The notes: generated from the sequence alone by a model not told the origin. A DNA stretch of 64,000 nt from Micavibrio sp. UBA6147 (GCA_002423185.1 DIUX01000002.1:567947-631946), one strand, 5' to 3'; positions 26,284 through 35,881 are shown, counted from the stretch's first letter. Made by a program: numbers and translations.

Positions 26284-26445
26284 AGTAAAAAGCGAAAGAA
26301 TAATTTCCGCGCGCGGGCTTATTCTCTTGGTTCATATTTCAAATGGGGATAAAATTGTGGATAAGGGTATGATTCGTATCAGCCTCCTACAGGCTATTTC
26401 TTTGCGCGGGCACTCCGCCCGCTCAATTTTAGGACAGTGTTCGTT

Positions 26446-27030
26446 ATGCGCATGATTACAGGCTTTTTCCGCTTGTTCCTGATCGTTTTTCTTGCCGGTG
26501 GCGTCCTGAGCGGATGCGCAGGAGGGCTCGACTACGCCCCCACAATCGAAGAAAAACAAGTCGTTTACACCCTCGCCCCCGGTGACATTCTCGACATCAG
26601 CGTTGTCGACGAAGACAATCTGTCCGGCGAATACATCGTGGATGACCAAGGCTATATCGAAATGCCGTTTGTTGGCCGCCTGAACGTCACCGGCATGACC
26701 GCCGAACAAGCCGATATGATGCTGAGCGAGTTTTACAGCAATGGCTATCTCGCCAACCCCGACCTGTCGATCAAAATCAAAACCTACCGCCCGTTCTATA
26801 TTCTGGGCGAGGTCGAATCCCCGGGGCGCTATGACTATGTTGACGGGTTGACCATTTTGAATGCCGTGGCAACCGCCGGCGGGTTCACATACCGCGCCGA
26901 CCAAAAAGATTTTGAAATTGTCCGCAAGCTCGGCTCACCCGCCGATGTCCCCCAAAAACTGGTGGACAGGAAACTCTCTGCATCTGTCCTTCCGGGGGAC
27001 ACGATCTATGTTAAAGAAAGGCTTTTCTAG
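26446..27030 (+). CDS. Polysaccharide export lipoprotein (Wza-like, SLBB)
   Basis: A 194-residue lipoprotein of the polysaccharide biosynthesis/export (PES) family that forms the outer-membrane export channel. The signal peptide ends in lipobox VLSGCAG with Cys24 as the lipidated residue. The Poly_export domain spans YTLAPGDILDISVVDEDNLS and IEMPFVGRLNVTGMT, then an SLBB domain FYILGEVESPGRYDYVDGLT. It is shorter than E. coli Wza, lacking the C-terminal helix barrel, as in many alphaproteobacteria. A GTG at 26437 is less likely because its spacing to AGGA is only two bases. Confidence 0.93.
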   Translation: MRMITGFFRLFLIVFLAGGVLSGCAGGLDYAPTIEEKQVVYTLAPGDILDISVVDEDNLSGEYIVDDQGYIEMPFVGRLNVTGMTAEQADMMLSEFYSNGYLANPDLSIKIKTYRPFYILGEVESPGRYDYVDGLTILNAVATAGGFTYRADQKDFEIVRKLGSPADVPQKLVDRKLSASVLPGDTIYVKERLF

Positions 27031-27033
27031 CGA

Positions 27034-29229
27034 ATGAGCGTCTGGAACAGCATCATGTCAGAACCAGCAGGGGGCGCGTTGAGAAACGAGCCCCACGCTC
27101 CGCATATGGCCACGGCCCTGAGCGACCGACGCAATTCGGACGAGCAGGAAATAAGCCATGTGCTTCAGATGCTGTGGGTGCGCAAATGGTCGATTATGGC
27201 GATCATGCTGGTGTGGATGGCGCTTGGCTTTGCCTATGTTTCGCTGAAAAAACCACAATTCTCTGCCACTGCGGTCATGCTCATTGAACGCCAAGGCGGC
27301 TCACCGCTGTCTGGTGTCGGGCTTGCTTTGGGCGGTTTGCCGTCCTCCGGTTACATCAATTCCGAAATCGAAATTTTGCGCTCCCCTGAGATTCTGCACT
27401 TCGTGCTGGCCGACCTTTCCCTCACCACTGACCCTGAATTTGCGCCAAACACCGACAAATACCCGAACCTGACCCCCGTTCAATACAACCAGATTTTGAT
27501 CGAGAACTTCCAAAAATCCGTCACCGTGCGCCCCGTATCCGGCTCATCCATCGTGCGCGTTGAGGTTCGATCCGAAAGCCCGTCAAAGGCCGCGAACATT
27601 GCCAACACCCTCGTGAAAATCTATATCGAGAAGCAATTAGAGCTGAAATTCAAGGAAGCCGAGAAAATCTCCGGCTGGCTGGACCAAAAAAAGCAAGAGC
27701 TTGAAAGCCGGATGCAGGAAGACCTCACCGCCTATCAAGAATACCAAGCCAAAACCGGCCTGATCGGGAGCAGTATCCTCACCTTCCATAACCAAGAATT
27801 CCTCCAGCTCAACGCCCAATTGCTCGACGCCGAAAAACAATACACCCTCGCCAAGTCCAAGCTGGAATATATGCGCGAACAATCCACCCGCCCCGGCGGG
27901 TTAAATGCGTTTCAAGACGTCCTGACCTCACAAACTATCATTGCCCTGAAGGCCAGCGAAGCCCAACGTAAGGCCGATCTTGCCAGCATTCAAACACGCT
28001 ATGGCGCCAAACACCCAGAGCGTGTGAAGGCCGAGGCCGAGCTTGAAAAAATCCAAACGCAAATTCTTCAAGAAATCCGCATGATTGTCGGCTCGGTTGA
28101 AGGCCAAGTCAAAACCGCCGAGGCCGCCAAACGTGAGATTGAGCTTCGCATCCAAGGTCTGCGCGATGATTTCCGCAAAAACAAAAACGACAAGCTCATC
28201 ACCTTGCAAGACCTTCAGATGAAATCCGAAGCCAGCAAAAAACTGTATGAGAGCTTCCTCAACGTCTATCAGTCCACCTCGCCGCATAAAAATATGCAGC
28301 AAGCCGACGCAAAAATCATTTCCTATGCGCAGCCCCCCGTGCGCCCAAGCCACCCGAATAAACGCCTTGTTTTGGCGCTTTCCGGTTTGATCGGTCTGTT
28401 TCTCGGCATCTTTATTGCGCTGGTTCTTGACCGGTTGGATGACGGGTTCCGCCATGTGCGTGATGTTGAAGACTTCACCGGATTCCCGCTTTACGGCCTC
28501 ATTCCAGAGGGCAAAAACATTGATGGTAACCGCGCCATTCGCCATGTTCTGGACAAGCCGGCCTCAACATTGGCCGAGAGTATGCGCACCTTGCGGATGA
28601 ATCTTGCCCTGCGATCCTATGACGATGAAGACGTGCGCGTCATTACCATGACATCGACCAGCCCCGATGAAGGCAAATCAACCTTGTCCGCGTGGCTGGC
28701 CATCGTTGCGTCAAAGGCTGGCGAACGTGTCTTGCTCATTGATTGCGATCTTCGCCGCCCGAAATTGCACAAATGTTTCGGCCTCAACCAAACCAAAACG
28801 CTGGTTGAATACCTCACCGACCGCGCGGTATTGAGCGAGATCATCAGCAAAGACGACGCATCCGGTGTCAACGTCATCCCGTGCAAGGCCACCCCGACTC
28901 ATGCGCTATCTTTGCTCACCTCCACCAAGATGGAGGCAATGCTGGATGATTTACGCAACGAATATGACCTGATCATCCTTGATGCGCCGGCGGCTTCGAC
29001 CCTGTCCGACCCGTTCATTCTGTCGAAACTCTCCGACCGCACCTTGTTTGTTTTTGAATGGGCAAAAACCGGCCGCGAAGAACTCGGTGCCACGATCCGC
29101 AAATTCTATGACATTCACTGTGACACGGTGGGCATGGTTTTGAACAAGATCGACTTCAAAAAGGCCGGCATGGACACGCGCTCAAGCCTGTCCTACGCCT
29201 ACAGCCTCGACGACCTCAAAAAATCCTAG
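27034..29229 (+). CDS. Chain-length determinant / BY-tyrosine kinase (Wzc-like)
   Basis: A 731-residue inner-membrane protein that controls polymer length and phosphorylates itself on tyrosines. A Wzz domain lies between two membrane segments (SIMAIMLVWMALGFAYVS at about 53-70 and LVLALSGLIGLFLGIFIALV at about 444-463), with long coiled coils between them. The cytoplasmic BY-kinase has Walker A SPDEGKSTLS (about 543-552), Walker A' LLIDCDLRRPKLH and Walker B DLIILDAP. The C-terminal tyrosine cluster is short (two Tyr in SLSYAYSLDD). It starts three bases after the Wza-like stop, so the two form an operon. Confidence 0.94.
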   Translation: MSVWNSIMSEPAGGALRNEPHAPHMATALSDRRNSDEQEISHVLQMLWVRKWSIMAIMLVWMALGFAYVSLKKPQFSATAVMLIERQGGSPLSGVGLALGGLPSSGYINSEIEILRSPEILHFVLADLSLTTDPEFAPNTDKYPNLTPVQYNQILIENFQKSVTVRPVSGSSIVRVEVRSESPSKAANIANTLVKIYIEKQLELKFKEAEKISGWLDQKKQELESRMQEDLTAYQEYQAKTGLIGSSILTFHNQEFLQLNAQLLDAEKQYTLAKSKLEYMREQSTRPGGLNAFQDVLTSQTIIALKASEAQRKADLASIQTRYGAKHPERVKAEAELEKIQTQILQEIRMIVGSVEGQVKTAEAAKREIELRIQGLRDDFRKNKNDKLITLQDLQMKSEASKKLYESFLNVYQSTSPHKNMQQADAKIISYAQPPVRPSHPNKRLVLALSGLIGLFLGIFIALVLDRLDDGFRHVRDVEDFTGFPLYGLIPEGKNIDGNRAIRHVLDKPASTLAESMRTLRMNLALRSYDDEDVRVITMTSTSPDEGKSTLSAWLAIVASKAGERVLLIDCDLRRPKLHKCFGLNQTKTLVEYLTDRAVLSEIISKDDASGVNVIPCKATPTHALSLLTSTKMEAMLDDLRNEYDLIILDAPAASTLSDPFILSKLSDRTLFVFEWAKTGREELGATIRKFYDIHCDTVGMVLNKIDFKKAGMDTRSSLSYAYSLDDLKKS

Positions 29230-29433
29230 ATTATATTGTTGCGGATGACACAGGGCGGCGCAGTACCGACGCTATGCAGCCTCCTTGCGCGCGCCAAACC
29301 CATACGTCGCGGCTTGCCCTGTCCTAAGATAGCGCAGCACAAAAGATTCAACCCACACCTTGAAAACCGCCTTTGAAGCACTGCGTAACGCCGCAAAAAT
29401 ATGCCGGAACCAAGGATGATCCTTTTGCGCCGC

Positions 29434-29742
29434 CTATTGCGCCACAAGGCTCCAAAGATGATGGATCATCACCACCGCAAGCCCGCCCATCAAAACCATA
29501 TACACCCAAAAACAAAAGAAAAACGCCCAAGGGTTTTTCTTACGGTGAATCCCTCCGCCCATAGTGTATGTTTCGACAAAGCCCTTTTGGTAATTTTGTA
29601 ATAACCATACGATATTGACCGCCGCAATCCCCAAAAAACACACGGCATAAACCCATGATTTAGAAGCAAAAACTCCCGCGCGCTCCCCCAAGAACGCGAG
29701 CATCATCCCACCCAAAAACACCATCATAAGTGTCATGCGCAT
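29434..29742 (-). CDS. Small membrane protein, unknown
   Basis: A 102-residue protein with three hydrophobic segments (TLMMVFLGGMMLAFLG; WVYAVCFLGIAAVNIVWLL; PWAFFFCFWVYMVLMGGLAVV). An AGGAGAG ribosome-binding site lies eight bases before the ATG at 29742, which supports translation. I do not recognise a family. It is between the Wzc-like gene (convergent) and recR, with a 33-bp dispersed palindrome upstream. Confidence 0.6.
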   Translation of the reverse strand: MRMTLMMVFLGGMMLAFLGERAGVFASKSWVYAVCFLGIAAVNIVWLLQNYQKGFVETYTMGGGIHRKKNPWAFFFCFWVYMVLMGGLAVVMIHHLWSLVAQ

Positions 29743-29760
29743 CTGTCAATCTCTCCTATA

Positions 29761-29793
29761 AAACCGCGTGCAGGGGCGTCCCCCTGCAAAAAA
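29761..29793. repeat. Dispersed 33-bp palindromic repeat, copy B
   Basis: Identical over 33 bp to 13176-13208, including GCAGGGG-CG-TCCCCCTGC and the flanking AAACCGCGT and A run. It lies between recR and a small membrane gene, both on the minus strand. A shortened relative (GGCGTCCCCCTG) occurs at 49686-49697 beside the CRISPR array. Confidence 0.8.
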
Positions 29794-29827
29794 TTAAAGA
29801 ATCAACAAGCAGGGTATCCCCCCAAAA

Positions 29828-30436
29828 TCACGAAGAGCCCGCCATCTTCCCCCGCGCCCGGAGCGCCGTAATCAACGTTCCGTCATCCATGTAATCCAGT
29901 TCGCCGCCCACCGGCACGCCCTGCGCCAATCGCGACACCGACACGCCGCGGTCTTTCAACATTTCGGTAATATAATGCGATGTCGCCTGCCCATCCACCG
30001 TTGCGCCCAAGGCGAGAATAACCTCGGTACAGCCATATTCATCAATCCGCGCCTTGAGCCCCGCCAGATCAAGCTGGTCAGGGCCGATGCCGTCAATGGC
30101 GGACAAAACGCCACCCAAAATATGGTACAGCCCCCTATAAGCGCGGGTGCGTTCAAGCGCCCATAAATCCGACACATCGCGCACCACGCAAATGCTCAGC
30201 CGGTCGCGATCCGGATTTTGGCATATATCGCACACCGCTTCGGATGTCAGGTTATGGCACTTCACACACGGGTTAATGATCGAAGCGGTTTGTTCCAGCG
30301 CCCGCGCAAGGTCAAGCATATCACCGCGCGACTTGGTCAATAAATGCAACACAATGCGCCGCGCCGACCGCGAACCGATGCTCGGCAGCCGTGAAAATTT
30401 TCGGATCAAATTATCAATCAAAGCATTACTGGACAC
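29828..30436 (-). CDS. recR: Recombination mediator RecR
   Basis: A 202-residue DNA-repair protein of the RecFOR pathway that helps load RecA on gapped DNA. The helix-hairpin-helix LIRKFSRLPSIGSRSARRI, the C4 zinc finger CVKCHNLTSEAVCDIC and the Toprim-like segment (SICVVRDVSDLWALE, TEVILALGATVDGQAT) are in order. The GTG at 30436 gives the family length; a frame open to 30496 adds an unrelated Gly/Asp-rich tail. The usual upstream partner ybaB is not here. Confidence 0.95.
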   Translation of the reverse strand: MSSNALIDNLIRKFSRLPSIGSRSARRIVLHLLTKSRGDMLDLARALEQTASIINPCVKCHNLTSEAVCDICQNPDRDRLSICVVRDVSDLWALERTRAYRGLYHILGGVLSAIDGIGPDQLDLAGLKARIDEYGCTEVILALGATVDGQATSHYITEMLKDRGVSVSRLAQGVPVGGELDYMDDGTLITALRARGKMAGSS

Positions 30437-30606
30437 TATTCCCCGCGTCTTTTCATCGTCATCATTCCCGCCATTGCACACTCTCCCAAAACACAAGAAC
30501 GCAGCATACGCCCACCCCGAAAAAACTTAAACCCCGCACAACGCCCCCCCCAACCTTTACGCCCTGTGTCAATGCACGCGCCCACATTCACCCAGAACCC
30601 CAAAAC

Positions 30607-30638
30607 AAAACCGGATAGGCGGGTGCTTATCCGGTTTT
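30607..30638 (-). terminator. Rho-independent terminator after gcrA
   Basis: An 11-bp perfect stem AAAACCGGATA/TATCCGGTTTT with a 10-base loop; on the minus strand it continues TTTTGTTTTG. It lies 74 bases after the gcrA stop. Confidence 0.8.
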
Positions 30639-30711
30639 ACTGTCTTTATTCTTCTTTAACGCAGCAATATACATTGTGGCACAAGCGCGAAACAATCCCG
30701 CGAACGCCCGC

Positions 30712-31269
30712 CTAGGCGTTCAATGCGTCATCCAAAAGGTCAAGCGCGTCATCGGATTTTGCGTTGTTGCCGCCCGACAAAGCGGCAATGTCCGCTGCGT
30801 TAACAGAAAAGCGTTTAACCGACCCTTGATACGCAACCGAAGCATGTTCGCCGCAATAAGGAAGACCCGGCACGGAACGGTCGCCACAAAAATGAAAACC
30901 GGCCTTTTTCGGGTCGCCAATCGGCCAATGGCACATTTTTTCCTTAAGTTCCATAAGGCTCACACCGCCATTCGGGCGCGGCACATCGACATAGGTTTCC
31001 TTCACACGCGGGGCGGATTGCACCGGCGCTGAGGAGGACGATGCCGCCGGCGATGAACCGGCAGAAGAAGCAGAAGACCGCTTCGGTTTTTTCTGAATGG
31101 GCGACACACGGCCGGACAAGCCGAGGCGGTGCGCCTTGCCGATAACGGCATTACGGGTGATGTTACCGCCTAATTGCTGGGCGATTTCTGCGGCTGTTTT
31201 GCCCGCGCCCCACAACTCTTTTAAAAGTTCGACACGCTCGTCGTTCCAGGTCCCCTTAGCCATGGTCAC
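30712..31269 (-). CDS. gcrA: Cell-cycle regulator GcrA
   Basis: A 185-residue transcriptional regulator specific to alphaproteobacteria. It binds sigma-70 RNA polymerase and methylated GANTC promoters, timing S-phase genes. The N-terminal HTH reads WNDERVELLKELWGAGKTAA, EIAQQLGGNITRNAVIGKAH, RLGLSGR. A Ser/Pro/Ala-rich linker leads to the C-terminal sigma-interacting domain with CHWPIGDPKKAGFHFCGDR and GLPYCGEH. GTG at 31269 has AAGGAG at a 5-base spacing; ATG at 31263 at 11 bases is the alternative. The matching methyltransferase CcrM is not in this window. Confidence 0.95.
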   Translation of the reverse strand: MTMAKGTWNDERVELLKELWGAGKTAAEIAQQLGGNITRNAVIGKAHRLGLSGRVSPIQKKPKRSSASSAGSSPAASSSSAPVQSAPRVKETYVDVPRPNGGVSLMELKEKMCHWPIGDPKKAGFHFCGDRSVPGLPYCGEHASVAYQGSVKRFSVNAADIAALSGGNNAKSDDALDLLDDALNA

Positions 31270-31481
31270 ACAATCTCCTTCACCCTGCTCCGGCCCATTT
31301 ATTTGGACACTTCAGAGGATTCAGCCTTCGTTATTCAGTTAATAAAAGGCAAACTATCAGAGCTATGAATCGCCGACCATCCCCCAAGGTTAAAAAACAT
31401 TCACTTATCCACAATCCCGCGCGATTCGCTTCCAGATTCAGAAGAAACCGCCCTGATTATGACATTGATAAAAAAGGTTTT

Positions 31482-32537
31482 TTAGCGGTGACCTTCGAGA
31501 TTCCACAAGGCGTAGTATTCAGGGTCGGATTGCCAATTGGCTTGAACCTTGACGAACAGGTTCAAATGGATTTTCCCTTCGACTTCGAAGACTTGCTCCA
31601 TCTGAATCCGCGCCGACATTCCGATCTGTTTAATCTTTGACCCCGCGCGCCCGACAAGAACGGTTTTTTGCGAGGCTTTTTCGACGACGATAACCTGACC
31701 CAGCTTATAATCGCCATTGTCAAACGCCTCGACCGTTTCGGTGACGACAGTGACGGCATAGGGGATTTCCTGATGCACCAGATCCATCACGACTTCGCGC
31801 GTGATTTCCGCCGCCATCAAGCGAAACGGCATGATCGAGATTTCATCCTCCGGATACATGAACGGCGCGTCATCCACCCCGTCGAGGCAATAATCCATAA
31901 TCGCGGCGAGCCCATCACCCTTATGCGCCGAAATCATGAACACTTCGTCCAATTCCTCGCCCGCCGTGGCGTTGACGGTCATTTCCAGCAAGCGGTCTTT
32001 GGCGATTTTGTCAATTTTGTTAAACGCCAGACAAATCGGCTTATCAGGGGCGGCTCTTTGCAAGGCGGCAATGCTCTCCTTGGCTTCTTGCACCACCACA
32101 TGCGGCGGTTTGGAAGCATCGACCAAAAGGATAATCCGGTCGGCCTCCTGCATCCCCGTTTCGGCGGCTTGGATCATCGCGCGATCAAGGCGTTTTTTGG
32201 GTTTGAACAGCCCAGGCGTGTCGATGAAGATGAGCTGAGCCACATCATCGCCCTTTTCATGCATCGCAATCCCCAAAACCCGCGTCCGCGTGGTTTGAAC
32301 CTTGCGCGACACAATCGACACTTTATGCCCCGTCAAGGCGTTCACAAGCGTTGATTTACCCGCATTGGTCGGCCCCACAAGGGCGATGAACCCGCACTTG
32401 GTATTTTTGCCTTCGCTGGAGATCACGCCGTCGGCAGGTACGAATTTCTTGCTCCCCGTTCCGCCTTTTGCCGTTTTCGCGGCTGTTGCTTGAGGGTTTG
32501 GCCGATCATTTGGTTGGTCAATTGGTGCCGTGGTCAT
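31482..32537 (-). CDS. era: GTPase Era
   Basis: A 351-residue GTPase that helps assemble the 30S ribosomal subunit by binding 16S rRNA. The G-domain contains G1 GPTNAGKST, G2 region TTRTRVLGI, G3 DTPGLFKPK and G4 NKIDK, and the C-terminal KH domain has VEKASQKTVLVGRAGSKIKQ. A 50-residue Lys/Thr-rich N-terminal tail precedes it. The ATG at 32537 is chosen; a frame open to 32642 would overlap rnc. The rnc-era order with a 76-base gap is the common alphaproteobacterial one. Confidence 0.95.
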   Translation of the reverse strand: MTTAPIDQPNDRPNPQATAAKTAKGGTGSKKFVPADGVISSEGKNTKCGFIALVGPTNAGKSTLVNALTGHKVSIVSRKVQTTRTRVLGIAMHEKGDDVAQLIFIDTPGLFKPKKRLDRAMIQAAETGMQEADRIILLVDASKPPHVVVQEAKESIAALQRAAPDKPICLAFNKIDKIAKDRLLEMTVNATAGEELDEVFMISAHKGDGLAAIMDYCLDGVDDAPFMYPEDEISIMPFRLMAAEITREVVMDLVHQEIPYAVTVVTETVEAFDNGDYKLGQVIVVEKASQKTVLVGRAGSKIKQIGMSARIQMEQVFEVEGKIHLNLFVKVQANWQSDPEYYALWNLEGHR

Positions 32538-32613
32538 GCTCTTGTCCGTCTTTCTTGTCCATAGACTTGAAAAAATATTGTTATTATTCAGTGTTGTCGA
32601 GTGATAGCAAAGC

Positions 32614-33420
32614 TCACAGCTCAATATCCCCGATCTGGTCAATCAAGGCCTGCGCGGCCTGTTTTTCCGCCGCCCGTTTTGACGTACCGCTCCCCAAGGC
32701 AGGCTCAAGCCCCCCTAAGGTGACTTCCATGACAAATTCGGGCGCATGGTCGGGGCCCTTGCGCCCCACCATCGTGTATTCAGGAAGCCCCAAGCCCTTG
32801 GCCTGTGACCATTCCTGTAATGCTGTTTTCGGGTCCATCGGCGGGCGGGTCATGTGCAGCAAGGCCTCGCCCATCATCCCCTTCACAAATTCATGAACAC
32901 GGTCAAACCCTGCGTCCAGATACAGCGCGCCGAGCAACGCCTCCATCGTATCCGCCAAAATATTGTCGTTCTGCCCGCCGCCGGCGGCTTTTTCCGCGTC
33001 CGACAACCGCACGAGCCGGTCAAGGCCAAGCGACCGCGCCGCCAGCGCCAGATTTTCACCGCGCACAAAGGCCGTATGGCGGCGCGCCATGTCGCCCTCT
33101 TTTTCATGCGGGAATGCTTTGTATAACAGGTCGGCAATAATCAAATTCACGACACGATCACCAAGAAATTCTAGGCGTTCATAATCCTGCCCCTTATTAT
33201 GAACGGGCGCCCCGCCCGCTCCTCCGCCCAATCCCCCGCCCTGCGCAGCCAAGCCCGCACTCGCATGAGTAAGCGCCCGCAAAAGGCGCTCCGGCTGTTT
33301 AAAGTGATATCCAAGCTGAGCCTCAATCTGCGCCACCGCATCATCATCCGCCACCACGGCATCGCCGCCCACAGATTTCACCGTCAACAAAGATCGAGAT
33401 TGGTCGGAATCCGTTGCCAT
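32614..33420 (-). CDS. rnc: Ribonuclease III
   Basis: A 268-residue double-strand RNA endonuclease that processes rRNA precursors. The signature ERLEFLGDRVVNLIIAD (catalytic Glu and Asp) and the second acidic cluster DTMEALLGALYLDAG are present, followed by a dsRNA-binding domain (DPKTALQEWSQAKGLGLPEY). An inserted Gly-rich loop (QGGGLGGGAGG) lies before the signature. The presence of rnc matters here because RNase III is the host enzyme that normally cuts crRNA:tracrRNA duplexes in type II CRISPR systems. Confidence 0.96.
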   Translation of the reverse strand: MATDSDQSRSLLTVKSVGGDAVVADDDAVAQIEAQLGYHFKQPERLLRALTHASAGLAAQGGGLGGGAGGAPVHNKGQDYERLEFLGDRVVNLIIADLLYKAFPHEKEGDMARRHTAFVRGENLALAARSLGLDRLVRLSDAEKAAGGGQNDNILADTMEALLGALYLDAGFDRVHEFVKGMMGEALLHMTRPPMDPKTALQEWSQAKGLGLPEYTMVGRKGPDHAPEFVMEVTLGGLEPALGSGTSKRAAEKQAAQALIDQIGDIEL

Positions 33421-33477
33421 AGCGCGCCCGTTATTCCCCGCTGCGATTCAAGATAATAAGGATGAAAGGACACAAAA

Positions 33478-34374
33478 TCACGGCGTTGTGTCCGCTTCTA
33501 TTTTATCGAATAATCGCGAAAACCGTGTCGAAAACGGCCATTTCCAAAACTCAATCAATGACGCCGTTCCATCGGTCGAGAAGAAAATGCGGGTCGCCCG
33601 CCCGATCATATTCTCCAACGGGATTGACCCGACATGCGTGGTTACGCGGCTGTCTTGCGAATTGTCGCGGTTGTCGCCCATGGCGAAATAATGCCCCTCG
33701 GGCACCACAAATTCGGCGGTGTTGTCCAGCGGGCCATTGTCGCCTTCCTCATAAATCATATGCGTTGTGCCGCCGGGCAGTGTTTCGCGATAGAGCAACA
33801 TCTCGACGTGTACGCCGCCATGCTCAATATCCGTTTCGCGGCGGATAAATTCACGTTCGGTGCGGACGCCGTTAATATACAGGCGGCCTTCGATCATCTG
33901 AACCCGTTCCCCGGGCAAGGCCACGACACGCTTGATATAATCAATACTTGGGTTGGACGGAAGGCGGAACACCGCCACATCACCGCGCTGGGGCAATTTA
34001 TCGCCCCACACCCGCCCCTTAATAAACGCCGGTGAAAATGGAAAGGAATAGCGGCTATAGCCATAGCTGGGCTTCGACACAAAAATATAATCGCCGATCA
34101 ACAAAGTCGGCTTCATGGAGCCGGATGGAATGTTAAACGGTTCAAAAAACAACGTACGGATTACCAAAGCAAAGGCCACCGCCCACATGGCAGTACGCAG
34201 AATTTCATTGAATTCATTGCCTTTAGAGCCTTCAAGAATCTCCTCCTCCGCCTTTTTTCGCCGCGCCTGTGCGCTCTTAAGGTGGGCGAGCTGCTGCGCT
34301 TGCTCTTTGGACAAGACGGGCTCTGCGGACGCAGCGTCCGATTCTTTGCGCGGTTGTTTTTGCGTATCACTCAT
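33478..34374 (-). CDS. lepB: Signal peptidase I
   Basis: A 298-residue membrane serine/lysine protease that removes signal peptides from exported proteins. The catalytic Ser is in NIPSGSMKPTLLIGDYIFVS, the catalytic Lys in SIDYIKRVVALPGERV, and the conserved FAMGDNRDNSQDSR follows. A charged N-terminal region of about 55 residues precedes a single membrane segment (TAMWAVAFALVIRTLFF). It lies between acpS and rnc, the usual gene order. Confidence 0.96.
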   Translation of the reverse strand: MSDTQKQPRKESDAASAEPVLSKEQAQQLAHLKSAQARRKKAEEEILEGSKGNEFNEILRTAMWAVAFALVIRTLFFEPFNIPSGSMKPTLLIGDYIFVSKPSYGYSRYSFPFSPAFIKGRVWGDKLPQRGDVAVFRLPSNPSIDYIKRVVALPGERVQMIEGRLYINGVRTEREFIRRETDIEHGGVHVEMLLYRETLPGGTTHMIYEEGDNGPLDNTAEFVVPEGHYFAMGDNRDNSQDSRVTTHVGSIPLENMIGRATRIFFSTDGTASLIEFWKWPFSTRFSRLFDKIEADTTP

Positions 34375-34454
34375 GGGGAAATCCGGTCTTCTTTCAATCT
34401 GTTATGCGCGGCGCTCAAGCGTTGGCGCCATCTTTATTATACGGCTTTTATTCT

Positions 34455-34856
34455 TTATACAGCTTCTATGATTACCGTGGCCTTGGCAAGGGGCGGTTCA
34501 TCGCTCAAGGTCACATGAATACGCGCGCTCATCCCGTCCGGAGTGATTGCAGCGAGGCGTTCGGCAACCTTGCCTTGAATCGTCATCACCGGACGGCCAG
34601 ACGGGTCGTTCAGGGTTTCAATATCGTAAAAATTCATACCGCCACTGATTCCCGTGCCGAGTGCCTTGGCACAGGCTTCCTTCGCCGCGAAGCGTTTGGC
34701 GAGCCATGCAATCCTGAGGCTTGGGTGCGCAATGGACATGGCTTTTTCTTTTTCCGCTTCGGAATAGCACCGATCCAAAAACCGCTCTGCGTCACGGTTA
34801 ATCATCCGCCCGATCCGGTCAATCGACACAATATCTTCGCCGAGTCCTAAAATCAT
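34455..34856 (-). CDS. acpS: Holo-acyl-carrier-protein synthase
   Basis: A 133-residue enzyme that transfers phosphopantetheine from CoA to acyl carrier protein. MILGLGEDIVSIDRIGRMI carries the magnesium-binding Asp and RFAAKEACAKALGTG the second metal ligand (Glu). It is the full family length. It lies in the acpS-lepB-rnc-era run; pdxJ, often upstream, is not here. Confidence 0.95.
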   Translation of the reverse strand: MILGLGEDIVSIDRIGRMINRDAERFLDRCYSEAEKEKAMSIAHPSLRIAWLAKRFAAKEACAKALGTGISGGMNFYDIETLNDPSGRPVMTIQGKVAERLAAITPDGMSARIHVTLSDEPPLAKATVIIEAV

Positions 34857-34931
34857 GATCTTCCAATCCTTTGTTGTGTCGCCGTTGTAACGCTATCGTG
34901 CCACTGTAGTGCCGCCTTGCATCACGCCGTT

Positions 34932-35546
34932 TTAAACGTCTTCGCTGCCGGTTTCAAGGTTTTCATCGGCTTGGCGGTTTTTCTTCAGCCATTTACGGTG
35001 CGTACGGCGTTGGCGGGCGCTTTGCGCCATCCGCACAAGATAATAAACCGGCCCGTAAAAAAGCGGCCAAAACACAACAATGCACACCAAGCTCCCCAGC
35101 GCCGTCGGCAAATATAGATCCCAAAAGCTGCGGCTTAAAAATCCCAAGGTGCTGGAATGGATTTCATCGATATTGGCGGGGTTGGATTGTGCGATCAAAT
35201 GCCCGGAATCCAGCCCGCGCAAAATGGAAGACCCGGTCTCAAAACTCGTCCACAGCAACACCGGAAAGGTCCACGGATTGCCGAAAAATGTTCCGACAAT
35301 CGAGGCAAGGTAATTCCCCTGCGTCAACCGTGCAAGCGCCAGTGCCAAAACAAAATGAAATCCGAAAAACGGCGTGAACGACACCACCATCCCGCACACA
35401 AGGCCGGCGGCGATACTGTGGGTTGAGGCGCTGAGCCTGATAATCCGGTGCTTTGCGTATAGCGCGGCGCGCCCCCACCCCATGCTGGGCCAGAACAGCT
35501 CCCGAAACTTGCGGGCGTTTGTATGTTCGCGGCGACGCTTGAACAC
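34932..35546 (-). CDS. DUF2062 membrane protein
   Basis: A 204-residue inner-membrane protein of the DUF2062 family. The typical opening is present: SASTHSIAAGLVCGMVVSFTPFFGFH, followed by GNYLASIVGTFFGNPWTFPV, and a second membrane region LPTALGSLVCIVVFWPLFYG. The N and C termini are strongly basic (MFKRRRE; RQRRTHRKWLKKNRQ). Function is not known. It sits 75 bases upstream of acpS on the same strand and may be in the same transcript. Confidence 0.88.
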   Translation of the reverse strand: MFKRRREHTNARKFRELFWPSMGWGRAALYAKHRIIRLSASTHSIAAGLVCGMVVSFTPFFGFHFVLALALARLTQGNYLASIVGTFFGNPWTFPVLLWTSFETGSSILRGLDSGHLIAQSNPANIDEIHSSTLGFLSRSFWDLYLPTALGSLVCIVVFWPLFYGPVYYLVRMAQSARQRRTHRKWLKKNRQADENLETGSEDV

Positions 35547-35881
35547 GGGGAATTGTGCCTTTTATACAGTGTTTATGCCGTGTTGACACAGCAGGCTATG
35601 ACGATGATGCATGACGTCTCTTGTCCTGAACGCACTATGCGATATTAGGGCTCAAATGTCTATGCCTGTCGGGATGGTTTTCGAAGCCTTTTCACCGCCT
35701 TTTTGTCGCGGCTTTTGCCATGGTGCGCGCCCTGCGCGGTCAAAAAGCGTCCTCTTAACCCGCGTATAACCTGCATGCGGCGCGGGCAACTTTGCTACAT
35801 TACCCTGAATTAACTTGGACATTTCCTTGATTTTATTGTGTAATCGTTTCGCTTTAACGGGTTACGAAAGGGACACCCTTT
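35547..35881. other. Intergenic region upstream of the two-component operon
   Basis: About 335 bases between divergent DUF2062 and the response-regulator gene. A possible promoter for the latter is TTGGAC (35815), 18 bases, TGTAAT (35839), about 38 bases before the ATG; it is weak at -35. GTAATCG and GTTACG near 35841-35868 could be parts of a regulator site. I see no gene. Confidence 0.35.
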
